A stretch of DNA of 64,000 nt from Lentisphaeria bacterium (GTDB lineage Bacteria; Verrucomicrobiota; Lentisphaeria; Victivallales; Victivallaceae). Made by a program: the position numbers and the translations under genes. Shown here piece after piece: positions 45,573-53,540 of this stretch (its first letter is position 1; every line of letters starts with the position of its first letter). Location of the stretch: NCBI GenBank assembly GCA_017450705.1, contig JAFSTC010000018.1, positions 18,058 through 82,057 on the forward strand, given 5' to 3'. The notes under the pieces were generated by a model that did no database searches, was not told the DNA's origin, and worked only from the letters and a program-made list of their open reading frames with translations.

Positions 45573-46295
45573 TTATTTCACTTCCCGCCAGCAGTAGGTG
45601 CAGGAGGGGATGCACTTGAAGCCGTAGCGCATCGGTCCCATGTAGGTGTCGGGGACGTTGCACTGGGCGGGCGAATAGGTGCCCGTATGTCCGTCGGCGA
45701 AGACCAGATTGATCCTTTCCTTGTGGCGGTAGGGCAGATAACTCACGTATTTGAGCGTCTCGTAACCGTATTTGGCGTCGGCATGCAGGATCGCCCGCGA
45801 GGGGTGGGTGATGCTGGTCGTCTTCCTGTAGATGGGACCTGCCTGATGGTTTTCGCCCGTGAGCCACGTGTTGATGCCGTAATTCGGCGAGAAGGCGTTG
45901 GCCTCGGCGGGAGAGTCGGCGCTCGGGCAGTAGAAGAATCCCGCGTAAAGACGGTAGTAATTGCTCCCGATGTTGATCGTCTGTTTCGTCGGCGTGTATT
46001 TTTCGGAGAGGATCTTGTACCAGTAGACGGCCTTGGAGCTGTCATGCCCCGGGTCCCTCTGCAGGACCCAGTCGTCGGACTCCTCCTGATAGAGCCGGTT
46101 GTAGAAGCCGACCTGCTTGAGGTTCGAGAGACAGTTGGAGGCTTTTGCCGTCTCGCGGGCCTGCTGCAGGGCGGGCATCAGCATGGCGGCGAGGATCGCA
46201 ATGATGGCGATCACGACCAGCAGCTCGATCAAAGTGAAGTCCGCGTGCTTCACCTTGTTACTGATGGAGGATGTTGAAGATTTTTTCTTTCTCAT
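45573..46295 (-). CDS. Prepilin-type / H-X9-DG pseudopilin 5
   Basis: A 240-aa pseudopilin. The lysine/serine-rich leader ends at D19, unusual at the cleavage position, and F20 opens [20 protein letters not shown]. The C-terminal [14 protein letters not shown] keeps H-X9-DG spacing. Several cysteines are present, including CIPSCTYC near the end. Its ATG overlaps the stop of the LacI-type regulator (ATGA), so regulator and pseudopilin are translationally coupled. Confidence 0.9.
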   Translation of the reverse strand: MRKKKSSTSSISNKVKHADFTLIELLVVIAIIAILAAMLMPALQQARETAKASNCLSNLKQVGFYNRLYQEESDDWVLQRDPGHDSSKAVYWYKILSEKYTPTKQTINIGSNYYRLYAGFFYCPSADSPAEANAFSPNYGINTWLTGENHQAGPIYRKTTSITHPSRAILHADAKYGYETLKYVSYLPYRHKERINLVFADGHTGTYSPAQCNVPDTYMGPMRYGFKCIPSCTYCWREVK

Positions 46296-47257
46296 TTTTC
46301 ATCGGCCTTTCTGTAAATGTGGATGTGAGAGTCGAACCATATTTTTCTGGGTGTGAAATCCGAGCGTGTGACGGCGGCGCAGACGAGTTCCAGTGCGGCG
46401 TCCGCCATGGCTGCGGCAGGCAGATTGCCCAGTGCGGCCAGCCGGAATTCCGGAAAGTTGATGTCCGCGTCCGAACTGTAAGCCGAGTCGTCGGCCGAGG
46501 CGAGCCGGAGCGGGCTTCCGCATTGACCGAGATACCCCGTCATGGCATACATGTAAGTGTCGCTCCGCAGGGCGATGACTTCCGGGACCGGGGCAAGACT
46601 CAGAAAGTGACGGGCCGCCGCCACGCAGTCGTCGAAATGGGTCGCGACGGTCACGTTTTTCCGGTAGATCAGGCCGGAGGCGGGATCCAGACCCGCCGCC
46701 CGGAAGGCGGATTCCGGATGGACGTCGCCCTGGGACCGGTTCCAGGCCACCGTTTCGGTCTCGGGAAAGAAACAGCCGATGCGCCGGTAGCCGGCGTCCA
46801 GCAGGGCGCGGAGCAGATTGGTCAGGTTCTGCTGGCCGTTCTGCGCGACTTCGCACGTCTCCGGCCGGCGGCTGTGGCAGTTGAGGAAGACCGTCGGCAC
46901 CGGCGGCAGCTCCCTGAGTTCGGCGAGGGAGACGATCCCCGCCGGGCGGAACTTCTCGAGAGCGCTCCGCAGATCTTTTTCATCCGTGCGGTGGAGATGG
47001 ATGCGGTCCCGTTCGCAGGATTCGACGAACGCCCGGCTCAGCAAATGGGCGTGCCGGGAGAGATTCTGCGGCTCCACCAGCAGCAGCGGCGACGCCGCGG
47101 CGTTGACGAAGCCGTTCTCCCGCAGGAGACGGTAGACCCGCTCGTGGACGGGATTGCCGATCTTCCGTCCTCCCCGCAGGACCCGGTAGACCGTGGAGAG
47201 AGAAACTCCCGCCGTGGCGGAAATGTCCGGCAGTGTGTTATGTGATTTTCTGGCCAT
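46292..47257 (-). CDS. LacI-family transcriptional regulator, predicted leaderless mRNA
   Basis: 321 aa. The [22 protein letters not shown] lies at residues 9-27, followed by a hinge and a periplasmic-binding-type sensor ([76 protein letters not shown]). The frame is open further upstream, but a consensus promoter places the transcript start at this ATG, with no Shine-Dalgarno. It is the first gene of the operon with pseudopilin 5, the CBM9 giant, an orphan and the PHP protein, which it likely controls. Confidence 0.9.
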   Translation of the reverse strand: MARKSHNTLPDISATAGVSLSTVYRVLRGGRKIGNPVHERVYRLLRENGFVNAAASPLLLVEPQNLSRHAHLLSRAFVESCERDRIHLHRTDEKDLRSALEKFRPAGIVSLAELRELPPVPTVFLNCHSRRPETCEVAQNGQQNLTNLLRALLDAGYRRIGCFFPETETVAWNRSQGDVHPESAFRAAGLDPASGLIYRKNVTVATHFDDCVAAARHFLSLAPVPEVIALRSDTYMYAMTGYLGQCGSPLRLASADDSAYSSDADINFPEFRLAALGNLPAAAMADAALELVCAAVTRSDFTPRKIWFDSHIHIYRKADEK

Positions 47258-47263
47258 GACGAT

Positions 47264-47292
47264 ATTATACCCTGCGGCCCCGTTTTTGTCAA
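47264..47292 (-). promoter_or_regulatory. Perfect-consensus promoter immediately at the LacI ATG
   Basis: Minus strand: TTGACA (47287-47292), 17 nt, TATAAT (47264-47269), then 6 nt to ATG. The expected +1 coincides with the A of the start codon. Confidence 0.85.
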
Positions 47293-47399
47293 GACCTTTT
47301 CGTCGAAAAAAGACTTTTTTGTCAGATGTTTTTTTATGAAAAAAGCGCTCTCTCTGCTTGAAAACGGGTCTGGATGACAAAATTTGACAAAATTTGTCA
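47285..47399. repeat. Cluster of five TTTGTCA/TGACAAA heptamers
   Basis: TTTGTCA at 47285-47291, 47318-47324 and 47393-47399; its complement TGACAAA at 47375-47381 and 47385-47391. The first copy overlaps the -35 box of the LacI operon promoter. The last two form a near palindrome at 47384-47400, over the ogt stop codon, and may also serve as its weak terminator. Confidence 0.7.
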
Positions 47400-47876
47400 A
47401 TTTGTGACGCGAATGTTTTCCAGAGCGAGCAGACGCCGCTTGATCTCCGTGCCGGACGAAAAGCCGCCGAGACGGCCGCCCGAGGCGAGAACGCGGTGGC
47501 ACGGCACGATGACCGGCAGGGGATTCGCACCGACCGCGCCGCCGACGGCCTGTGCCGACATGTGCGCCCGTCCGAGGCGGCGGGCGGCGATGCGGGCGAC
47601 TTCGCCGTAGGTCAGGTACTCCCCCCGCGGGATGTCCAGCAGGATCTCCCTGACAAGCGCCTGAAAGGGCGTTGCGGCGGGGGCCAGCGGCAGGACGCGG
47701 GGGGAGGGGGCCGAACCGGAAAACCAGGTGTCCAGCCAACGGCGGCCTGCGGCCAGGACGGGGACGTCCGCCGCCGGGCGTTCCGCCGGGGAGAACCGCA
47801 GTCCGGTCAGGACTTTTCCGTCCGAGATCAGCGTCAGGGGGCCGACGGGGGAATCGTACTGTTGTTCGAAGATCAA
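47397..47876 (-). CDS. ogt: Methylated-DNA--protein-cysteine methyltransferase
   Basis: A suicide DNA repair protein of 159 aa that removes O6-alkyl groups from guanine. The active-site motif IVPCHRVL is present, preceded by AQAVGGAVGANPLP and the YLTYGEVARIA recognition helix. The N-terminus YDSPVGPLTLIS is typical. I place the start at a TTG (47876): it follows AAGGAG by 8 nt and gives the usual distance to DSPVG. An in-frame ATG at 47894 is the alternative. Starts farther upstream lie before the predicted transcription start. Confidence 0.88.
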   Translation of the reverse strand: MIFEQQYDSPVGPLTLISDGKVLTGLRFSPAERPAADVPVLAAGRRWLDTWFSGSAPSPRVLPLAPAATPFQALVREILLDIPRGEYLTYGEVARIAARRLGRAHMSAQAVGGAVGANPLPVIVPCHRVLASGGRLGGFSSGTEIKRRLLALENIRVTN

Positions 47877-47904
47877 AAAAAATGCTCCTTGCATCACATC
47901 GTGT

Positions 47905-47933
47905 AAATTAACCCGCATTTCCGGAAAAATCAA
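47905..47933 (-). promoter_or_regulatory. Promoter for the alkyltransferase gene
   Basis: Minus strand: TTGATT (47928-47933), 17 nt, TAATTT (47905-47910). Expected +1 near 47898. Confidence 0.55.
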
Positions 47934-48083
47934 GAAGATGTCCGGCTCCGACTGCGTTTTTTTCGCTGCGGGTGTCCTCTTCTTTCCCCTGTTCTGTCCG
48001 CCTCAAAACCGGCCTGACGGCGATTTTCGGAGAAAAATCTGTGAAAATATCGAAGAAAATCGCGAAAATCTCCTTTGTTTTTC

Positions 48084-48112
48084 TTGAAAAAATCGGCTTT
48101 TCGGGCTATATT
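48084..48112 (+). promoter_or_regulatory. Promoter of the exopolysaccharide operon
   Basis: TTGAAA (48084-48089), 17 nt, TATATT (48107-48112). The leader to the first start codon is about 100 nt. The 343-nt gap between 47876 and 48219 also holds the divergent alkyltransferase promoter; I see nothing else in it. Confidence 0.7.
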
Positions 48113-48137
48113 TACAAAACCGAGACTTATTCGGGGG

Positions 48138-48193
48138 GCTCCGCAGAGGAGACCGGGCGCTTTTTCCCAGGTCGGTGCGGAGCGGGTTTTTTT
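48138..48193 (+). terminator. Terminator-like hairpin in the exopolysaccharide operon leader (possible attenuator)
   Basis: Outer stem GCTCCGC (48138-48144) with GCGGAGC (48177-48183), inner stem GACCGGG with CCC and GGTC, then GGG and seven T (48187-48193). It lies between the promoter and the first gene. Confidence 0.6.
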
Positions 48194-48218
48194 GATTTGT
48201 CTGACTGGTTGGGTGAGC

Positions 48219-50201
48219 ATGTACGCTGATTCTGAAAGAGAGCTTGAGCAGCTGAAGCGGCTGGATAAATTCCGCAAGCTGGCCCAGACGATCCTCTCCC
48301 GTCACCTGATGCTTCTGATCATCTCCTTTGTCCTGATCTTCTCGGGGATCCTCGTTTTCGTCGGCATCGCCATCACTTCGTCGCCCAACCGCTATCTCGC
48401 CCAGCTGACGCTGTGTTTTCAGCCCAAGCAGAAGGGGAAAGTCGGTCACTACGACGACAGATATGTGCTCCAGATCATCAACCGGCGGGCATCCCGGCTG
48501 AAGTTCGTCGAGATGGGCGAGAAAGAGAGCGGGAGCTCCCTGCGGAAGGTCGTCTCCGAAAACATCGTCATCTCCTTCGACCGCAGGCATCCTCACACGT
48601 TCTCCATCAGTCTGCGGGCACAGTCGGAAAGCGAAGCCGTCGACTCCATCAACGAATTCGCCAAAGTCTGCATCGCCGAATATGTCAGCGAACGGACCCG
48701 CGATCTCCAGAACTGGAAGCACGTCCTCGAAGAGGAACGCAAGGATATCTACAAGGAGGTCCAGACCTGCGATGCCGCCATGTCCAAACTGACCGTTCCG
48801 CTGAACGTCGTCACACCCGAAAAGGACTACGAACGGCTGCGGACGCGCATCAACGAACTTCAGGCCTCCCGGACACGCCTGAGCTACGTCATGGAGAACC
48901 TGACCCGCCGGAAGACCGAGCTGGAAAAGGCCCTCGCCAAGATGAACCCCTCGCTGCTGACGAGTCAGACGGAACTCAAGAGATTCTTTGCCGAACTTGA
49001 ACGGCTGGACAAGGAGATCGCTCAGGCCGAGGAGCTGTACACCGAGGAAAATCCGAAAATGATCGCGCTGATTTCCCGGCGCAACGGCGAGCAGAAGCGG
49101 CTGGATCGCTTCCTCAAGGAGAAGAACGTGGGCTCCGTCGATCCGCAGATGCTCCGGGAGGCGGAGACGCTGAGTACCGAACTCAAGAGCCTGCTCCTCG
49201 AGCTGGACGGCAAGAAAGGTGAGCTGCTGGTCCTCGACGGGGAGATCTCCGACTGCACCAAACGCTTCCGCCTGCTGACGGAGTATCAGCCCAAACTGCG
49301 GCAGCTGACCCAGCAGAGAAGAAATCTGCGTGAATCTCTGGCGCGTCTCGACGAGTCGATCTCGGAGATCAATTACACGCTTCTCATGGTCGGCGAAGAC
49401 CTGTTCGTCAACGAGAAGGCCCGGAGCGCCATCGGCACAGAGCCGTTCAGCAAGAAGAACCTGTTCATCTGCCTGTTCGCGGCCATCGCCCTGACCGGAT
49501 TCATCGCCGCCGTCGTCGCGCTTGCGGAGTTCTTCTTCGGCAGGGTGACCAACGCAAAGGAGCTGATGCTTTACGAGGAGTTCCCCTATCTGGGGGTCCT
49601 GCCGACTTCCGAAAAGGTCCCCAATGCCGAGGATATGGAGCGGATCGTCATGTTCAATCTGTTCCACAAGTTCCAGTCCACCGGTATGCACGTCCTTTTC
49701 ACGGGGGCCCTCCCCGGAGCCAAGATATTCTCTCCGTTTTTCGATTTCCTTGACTGGAATCTCTCCATGGCCGGGCGGCGGATGCTCACCGTTGACATGG
49801 TCCAGGCCGAAGAATTCGATATCGTTCCCGACGAGAACTCCGACACCATGCTTCTGGCTTTTTCGAAAGGCAAGTGTTATCTTCCGCTCACCAGCCGGAA
49901 ATTTCTCATCACTTCCGAGCTCGAGCTGCTGAAAAATGATTTCGATTCCCTGAAGGACCGCTACGACTACATTTTCATCCGGCATACCACGGCGCTGCGG
50001 CGCTCCGAGCTCTTCTTCGAACAGATCGCGGCGCTCTGTGACGGTGCGCTGGTGGCGGTCGGCGCAAGAAAGACCCCGAGGAAGAGTCTGCGCCGCCTGC
50101 TCTCCGTCCAGCTCAGGATCAAGATCCCCGTCATGACGGTCCTCTCCGACACCCGGGCGGGGGCCGTGAAAAGCAAATCGAGTGAGGAGGCTGAATTATG
50201 A
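48219..50201 (+). CDS. GumC/Wzz-type polysaccharide chain-length protein with degenerate kinase domain
   Basis: 660 aa. TM1 is about residues 30-52 and TM2 about 413-441, enclosing a large periplasmic region with long coiled-coil helices (IYKEVQTCDAAMSKL, RRKTELEKALAKM, RFFAELERLDKEIAQAEEL), as in polysaccharide co-polymerases. The cytoplasmic C-terminus resembles a BY-kinase, but the Walker A site is replaced by TGALPGAK without GK[ST], so it should not bind ATP normally. The tyrosine cluster is also missing. The start at 48219 leads directly into the charged N-terminal helix. Its stop overlaps the Wza-like gene by ATGA. Confidence 0.82.
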   Translation: MYADSERELEQLKRLDKFRKLAQTILSRHLMLLIISFVLIFSGILVFVGIAITSSPNRYLAQLTLCFQPKQKGKVGHYDDRYVLQIINRRASRLKFVEMGEKESGSSLRKVVSENIVISFDRRHPHTFSISLRAQSESEAVDSINEFAKVCIAEYVSERTRDLQNWKHVLEEERKDIYKEVQTCDAAMSKLTVPLNVVTPEKDYERLRTRINELQASRTRLSYVMENLTRRKTELEKALAKMNPSLLTSQTELKRFFAELERLDKEIAQAEELYTEENPKMIALISRRNGEQKRLDRFLKEKNVGSVDPQMLREAETLSTELKSLLLELDGKKGELLVLDGEISDCTKRFRLLTEYQPKLRQLTQQRRNLRESLARLDESISEINYTLLMVGEDLFVNEKARSAIGTEPFSKKNLFICLFAAIALTGFIAAVVALAEFFFGRVTNAKELMLYEEFPYLGVLPTSEKVPNAEDMERIVMFNLFHKFQSTGMHVLFTGALPGAKIFSPFFDFLDWNLSMAGRRMLTVDMVQAEEFDIVPDENSDTMLLAFSKGKCYLPLTSRKFLITSELELLKNDFDSLKDRYDYIFIRHTTALRRSELFFEQIAALCDGALVAVGARKTPRKSLRRLLSVQLRIKIPVMTVLSDTRAGAVKSKSSEEAEL

Positions 50202-51262
50202 TGCCGCGTTGGCTGCCGGTATGGGTGTTTCTGTCGGCGTGGGCTTTTTTCTGCACCGGCTGTTACTTCGACCGCATGACCGGAAAATACGATGACGTTC
50301 CTGAGCTGACGAGGGAGAACGAAGCCGTTCTGGACAAGACGGCGTTGACGCCCGAGGAACGCCGCAGACGGGTCGAGCTGCTGAAGGATCTCGAGAAGGA
50401 AAAAACCGTTCCGTACACGATCAACGGCGGCGACAAGGTCGAGGTCGTCGTCTACAATCACCCGGATCTCTCCGTCAAGACCACCGTCACCCCCGACGGC
50501 TTCATCGGCATGGTCCTTGTCGGCCAGGTGCATGTAGCCGGGCTGAGTTTGGAAGAGGCTTCGAAAAAAATCGAAAACTCCCTTTCCCGGTATATCCGGA
50601 ACCCGAAGGTCGGTCTCTCCCCGTTCCTGATCGCGTCCGAGACGGTCACCATCTCCGGCGCCGTCACCTACGCGGGGATCTATCCCATCACCAACGGGAT
50701 GCGCCTGGCCGACATCTTTGCCAAAGCGGGCGGGTCCGCGACAAGGCACTATGACGGTGAGACCATCAGCGCCGCCGATCTCAACAACTCGTTCTTCATC
50801 CGGGGCGGCAAGATCATCCCGCTGGATTTCTCCCAAGCGATCGAGCGGGGCAATCCGCTTCATAACATCCTGCTGCGCCGCGGCGACTACATCTTCATTG
50901 CCGCCCGCGAGAACAGTCTGGTCTACCTGATCGGTGACGTCAAAAGCCCCGGTCGGCATGTCTGGACTCCCCGTCAGGGACTGCTCGAACTGCTGACCAT
51001 CGGCGGCTGGGTGAACGATACGCGCTGGAGCCATGCCATCATCATCCGCGGCGGTCTGGCCAACCCTGTGATGTACAAGGTCGATGTCGACAGGATCCTC
51101 TGCGGCAAGGCGCCGAACGTGAGGCTCAAATCCGGAGATATCGTCTACGTTCCCAAGGACAATATCTCGGAGTACAACGTCTTCATCCGCAAGCTGATGC
51201 CTACGGCGCAGCTGGTCAATATGCTGGTGACGCCCGCCACTTGGTGGTCCGCCCAGTTCTGA
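50198..51262 (+). CDS. Polysaccharide export outer-membrane lipoprotein (Wza/OPX family)
   Basis: 354 aa. Lipobox CTGC ends the signal, with C22 as the lipidated residue. The poly-export domain (about 70-150) has YTINGGDKVEVVVYNHPDL and the VTPDGFIGMVLVGQVHVAGL segment, followed by SLBB-like repeats (VTISGAVTYAGIYPITNGM and VYLIGDVKSPGRHVWTPRQG). It should form the outer-membrane channel that works with the upstream GumC-like protein. It starts within the stop of that gene. Confidence 0.92.
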   Translation: MMPRWLPVWVFLSAWAFFCTGCYFDRMTGKYDDVPELTRENEAVLDKTALTPEERRRRVELLKDLEKEKTVPYTINGGDKVEVVVYNHPDLSVKTTVTPDGFIGMVLVGQVHVAGLSLEEASKKIENSLSRYIRNPKVGLSPFLIASETVTISGAVTYAGIYPITNGMRLADIFAKAGGSATRHYDGETISAADLNNSFFIRGGKIIPLDFSQAIERGNPLHNILLRRGDYIFIAARENSLVYLIGDVKSPGRHVWTPRQGLLELLTIGGWVNDTRWSHAIIIRGGLANPVMYKVDVDRILCGKAPNVRLKSGDIVYVPKDNISEYNVFIRKLMPTAQLVNMLVTPATWWSAQF

Positions 51263-51264
51263 GT

Positions 51265-52611
51265 ATGAAGTATCTGTTTTTCACCGCCGCGATGATCGCC
51301 ATCCTGCCGGCCACTGTCGCGTTGCTGTGTGAGCGCGCCTGGATCCGCTGGGCCGTGCCGCTGCTGATCCTGCCGCTGCTCGTGTTCAACGGGACGGCCA
51401 TCAATTTTTTCTCCGAGGAACTCTACCGCGGGACCGCCCGGGGCATGGAGATCTCCATCATTTACATCACCGCCTTCACCATTCTGCTGACGTTTCTCAT
51501 TTTGAGAGCTCCCGTGAAATTCATCCCCGATTGGGGGAGCCGGCTGTATGTGCTGTACTTTCTGTGCTGCCTGCCGTCCCTTCGGAATGCCGACAATCTG
51601 CTTTTCTCTTTTTTCGAACTGTGGAAGATGGTGATGATCTATCTCGTCTTCCTGGCCGTCTACCATTATCTGGAGTACAGCGGCGGCGATTTCGACATCC
51701 TGCTTTACGCGATCTCGGCTGTTGTCGTGGTCAATTTCAGCATCGTTTTCATTCAGCATATCCGCGGCATCTACCAGGCGTACGGCGTTTTCCCGCACCA
51801 GAACAGCCTGGCCATCTACATGCTTCTCGCGGGACTGCTTCTTTTCGCACGGTATTTCAATGGATCGAACGGCTTGAAAAACCGTTTTTTTTTCATTGCG
51901 TTCTGCATGGCTTCCGTGGCGCTGGTCCGCACCTACTCCCGGGGCGCGCTGGTCTGCTATCCTCTTGGGGGGATCCTGACGCTGCTGTGCTCCGTCCGGT
52001 ACAACTTCACTTTCCGCAAGATCTACATTTTCATCATCATCTGCCTGATCGGACTGATCGGCCTCTTCATTTTTCTGCCACGGGTCATCGAGCGTTTCGA
52101 AAGGGCGCCCGAATCCTCGGGGGAGACGCGGAAGAATCTGGCGATCGCGGCGGTGAACATGATGCGGGACAAACCGCTCTGGGGCGTCGGCATCAACAAC
52201 TGGGGCATCAAGATCAATCCGCCGTACAACTACAGCCGCCACAGAGAGAGCAAACACTACAGGGACGACTACAAGGACGGGATCGTGGAGACGATCTATC
52301 TCCTCGTCGGCGCCGAGTGCGGGATCCCCTGTCTCGTTCTTCTTCTGCTGTGGTTCCTCTTCTACTGGATCTCTGCCCTGCGGCTGCTGTATCCGCTGCG
52401 CCGGACGCAGGTTTTCTACATTCCCGCCGGCGCGCTGGGCGGGCTGACAGGGATCTTTCTGCAGTCCGCCCTCGAGTGGGTCCTCAAGCAGCAGATCAAT
52501 TTCATGCTGCTCGTCATCGTGTTTGCCTGCATCAGTTTTTTGAACAGGCACTACCGTGAATTCATTTCCGACGGCCCTCCGGCCGCCGCACCTTCCCCGG
52601 AGAAAACATGA
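51265..52611 (+). CDS. O-antigen ligase / Wzy-type polymerase family membrane protein
   Basis: A 448-aa polytopic membrane protein with about 11-12 helices. The Wzy_C-like core has FPHQNSLAIYMLL, the TYSRGALVCYPLGG motif and the large external loop with GVGINNWG, followed by ETIYLLVGAECGIPCLVLLLL, the typical late-loop region of ligases and polymerases. The final residues are hydrophilic. Start 51265 is 2 nt after the stop of the export gene, suggesting coupling. Whether it polymerises repeat units or ligates them to an acceptor cannot be told. Confidence 0.82.
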   Translation: MKYLFFTAAMIAILPATVALLCERAWIRWAVPLLILPLLVFNGTAINFFSEELYRGTARGMEISIIYITAFTILLTFLILRAPVKFIPDWGSRLYVLYFLCCLPSLRNADNLLFSFFELWKMVMIYLVFLAVYHYLEYSGGDFDILLYAISAVVVVNFSIVFIQHIRGIYQAYGVFPHQNSLAIYMLLAGLLLFARYFNGSNGLKNRFFFIAFCMASVALVRTYSRGALVCYPLGGILTLLCSVRYNFTFRKIYIFIIICLIGLIGLFIFLPRVIERFERAPESSGETRKNLAIAAVNMMRDKPLWGVGINNWGIKINPPYNYSRHRESKHYRDDYKDGIVETIYLLVGAECGIPCLVLLLLWFLFYWISALRLLYPLRRTQVFYIPAGALGGLTGIFLQSALEWVLKQQINFMLLVIVFACISFLNRHYREFISDGPPAAAPSPEKT

Positions 52612-53540
52612 AAAACAATACGGTTGTGACTGCGGGAGACCGCAACTATCTGTGGGGCATCTTTCTGATGATCGCCTCCCTGCGCCGGAACGGCATGGAC
52701 GAACCCGTGATCGTCGGCGTCAAAAATTTCGACGCCGAAAGTTCCGCGATTCTGACGGCCATGGGGGATGTCCGCCTGTTCCCTCTCGACGATTTCGACC
52801 GTTCGCTCACCTGCTGCAAGGCGCGGGTCATGCTTCAGGCCGACACCGATTACATCACCTGGGCGGACAGCGACGGGTTTTTCTCCGGCAACTGTTCTGC
52901 GCGGCTGATCCCCGAGACGCCGGAGGAAATACACATCCGGATGCGGAGCGAGGCCGAACAGCCTCAGGCTTTCAAAGGCTATACCTACGGCGAGGATGGC
53001 CGCAGGATCCCGCAGGCTGTCCTCGACGTCTGGAAAAAGAACGTCGGCGGTCTGGAGGAACCGCGGATCCCGCGGAGCTGTTCGGCGTGTTTCCTCTCGG
53101 TGCACCGCAGCGCCCGTCCGTTTCTCGAAAAGTGGCACGAGCAGATGATGACCGTCCTGCCCGCCAATGACGTCGGCGTGGTGGATCCGTCCTTGAAGTA
53201 TTATCACCAGCTGGACGAGTCGGTCCTGAACAGCTGTCTGGCCTTCTTCCCCGGCGCGCCCCGCGTGGCGGGATCCTTTCGGCTGAACAAAGACCCGAAA
53301 GAACTTTTCATCCATTTCATCGGTCAGCCCAAGCCGTGGCAGGGGTGGGCGCCCTCGGCCTTCCGGCATTTCGACCGCTATGTGAGCGTCGTCGAATTTG
53401 CTCAGGCGCAGGGCTGGAGGATGCCGGGCGAGATCCCCTTCTCCCTGAAGCGGAAGAACCGGCAGCTCTGCTCCCTTCTCCAGTACCCGGTCAGTTTCAA
53501 ATACAAGATCCGTAAAAGATTGCGCAAATGGTTCGCCTGA
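52608..53540 (+). CDS. Probable nucleotide-sugar glycosyltransferase (GT8-like)
   Basis: 310 aa, no membrane segment. The N-terminal NTVVTAGDRNYLWGIFLMIASL start, then DYITWADSDGFF, carries a DxD motif expected to bind Mn2+ and the sugar nucleotide. The LFIHFIGQPKPWQGW segment resembles the H-x-x-G-x-x-KPW motif of GT8-like enzymes. The C-terminus is basic (KYKIRKRLRKWFA), perhaps membrane-associated. It overlaps the ligase gene by ATGA and the GH9 gene by 13 nt. Donor and acceptor are unknown. Confidence 0.7.
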   Translation: MKNNTVVTAGDRNYLWGIFLMIASLRRNGMDEPVIVGVKNFDAESSAILTAMGDVRLFPLDDFDRSLTCCKARVMLQADTDYITWADSDGFFSGNCSARLIPETPEEIHIRMRSEAEQPQAFKGYTYGEDGRRIPQAVLDVWKKNVGGLEEPRIPRSCSACFLSVHRSARPFLEKWHEQMMTVLPANDVGVVDPSLKYYHQLDESVLNSCLAFFPGAPRVAGSFRLNKDPKELFIHFIGQPKPWQGWAPSAFRHFDRYVSVVEFAQAQGWRMPGEIPFSLKRKNRQLCSLLQYPVSFKYKIRKRLRKWFA

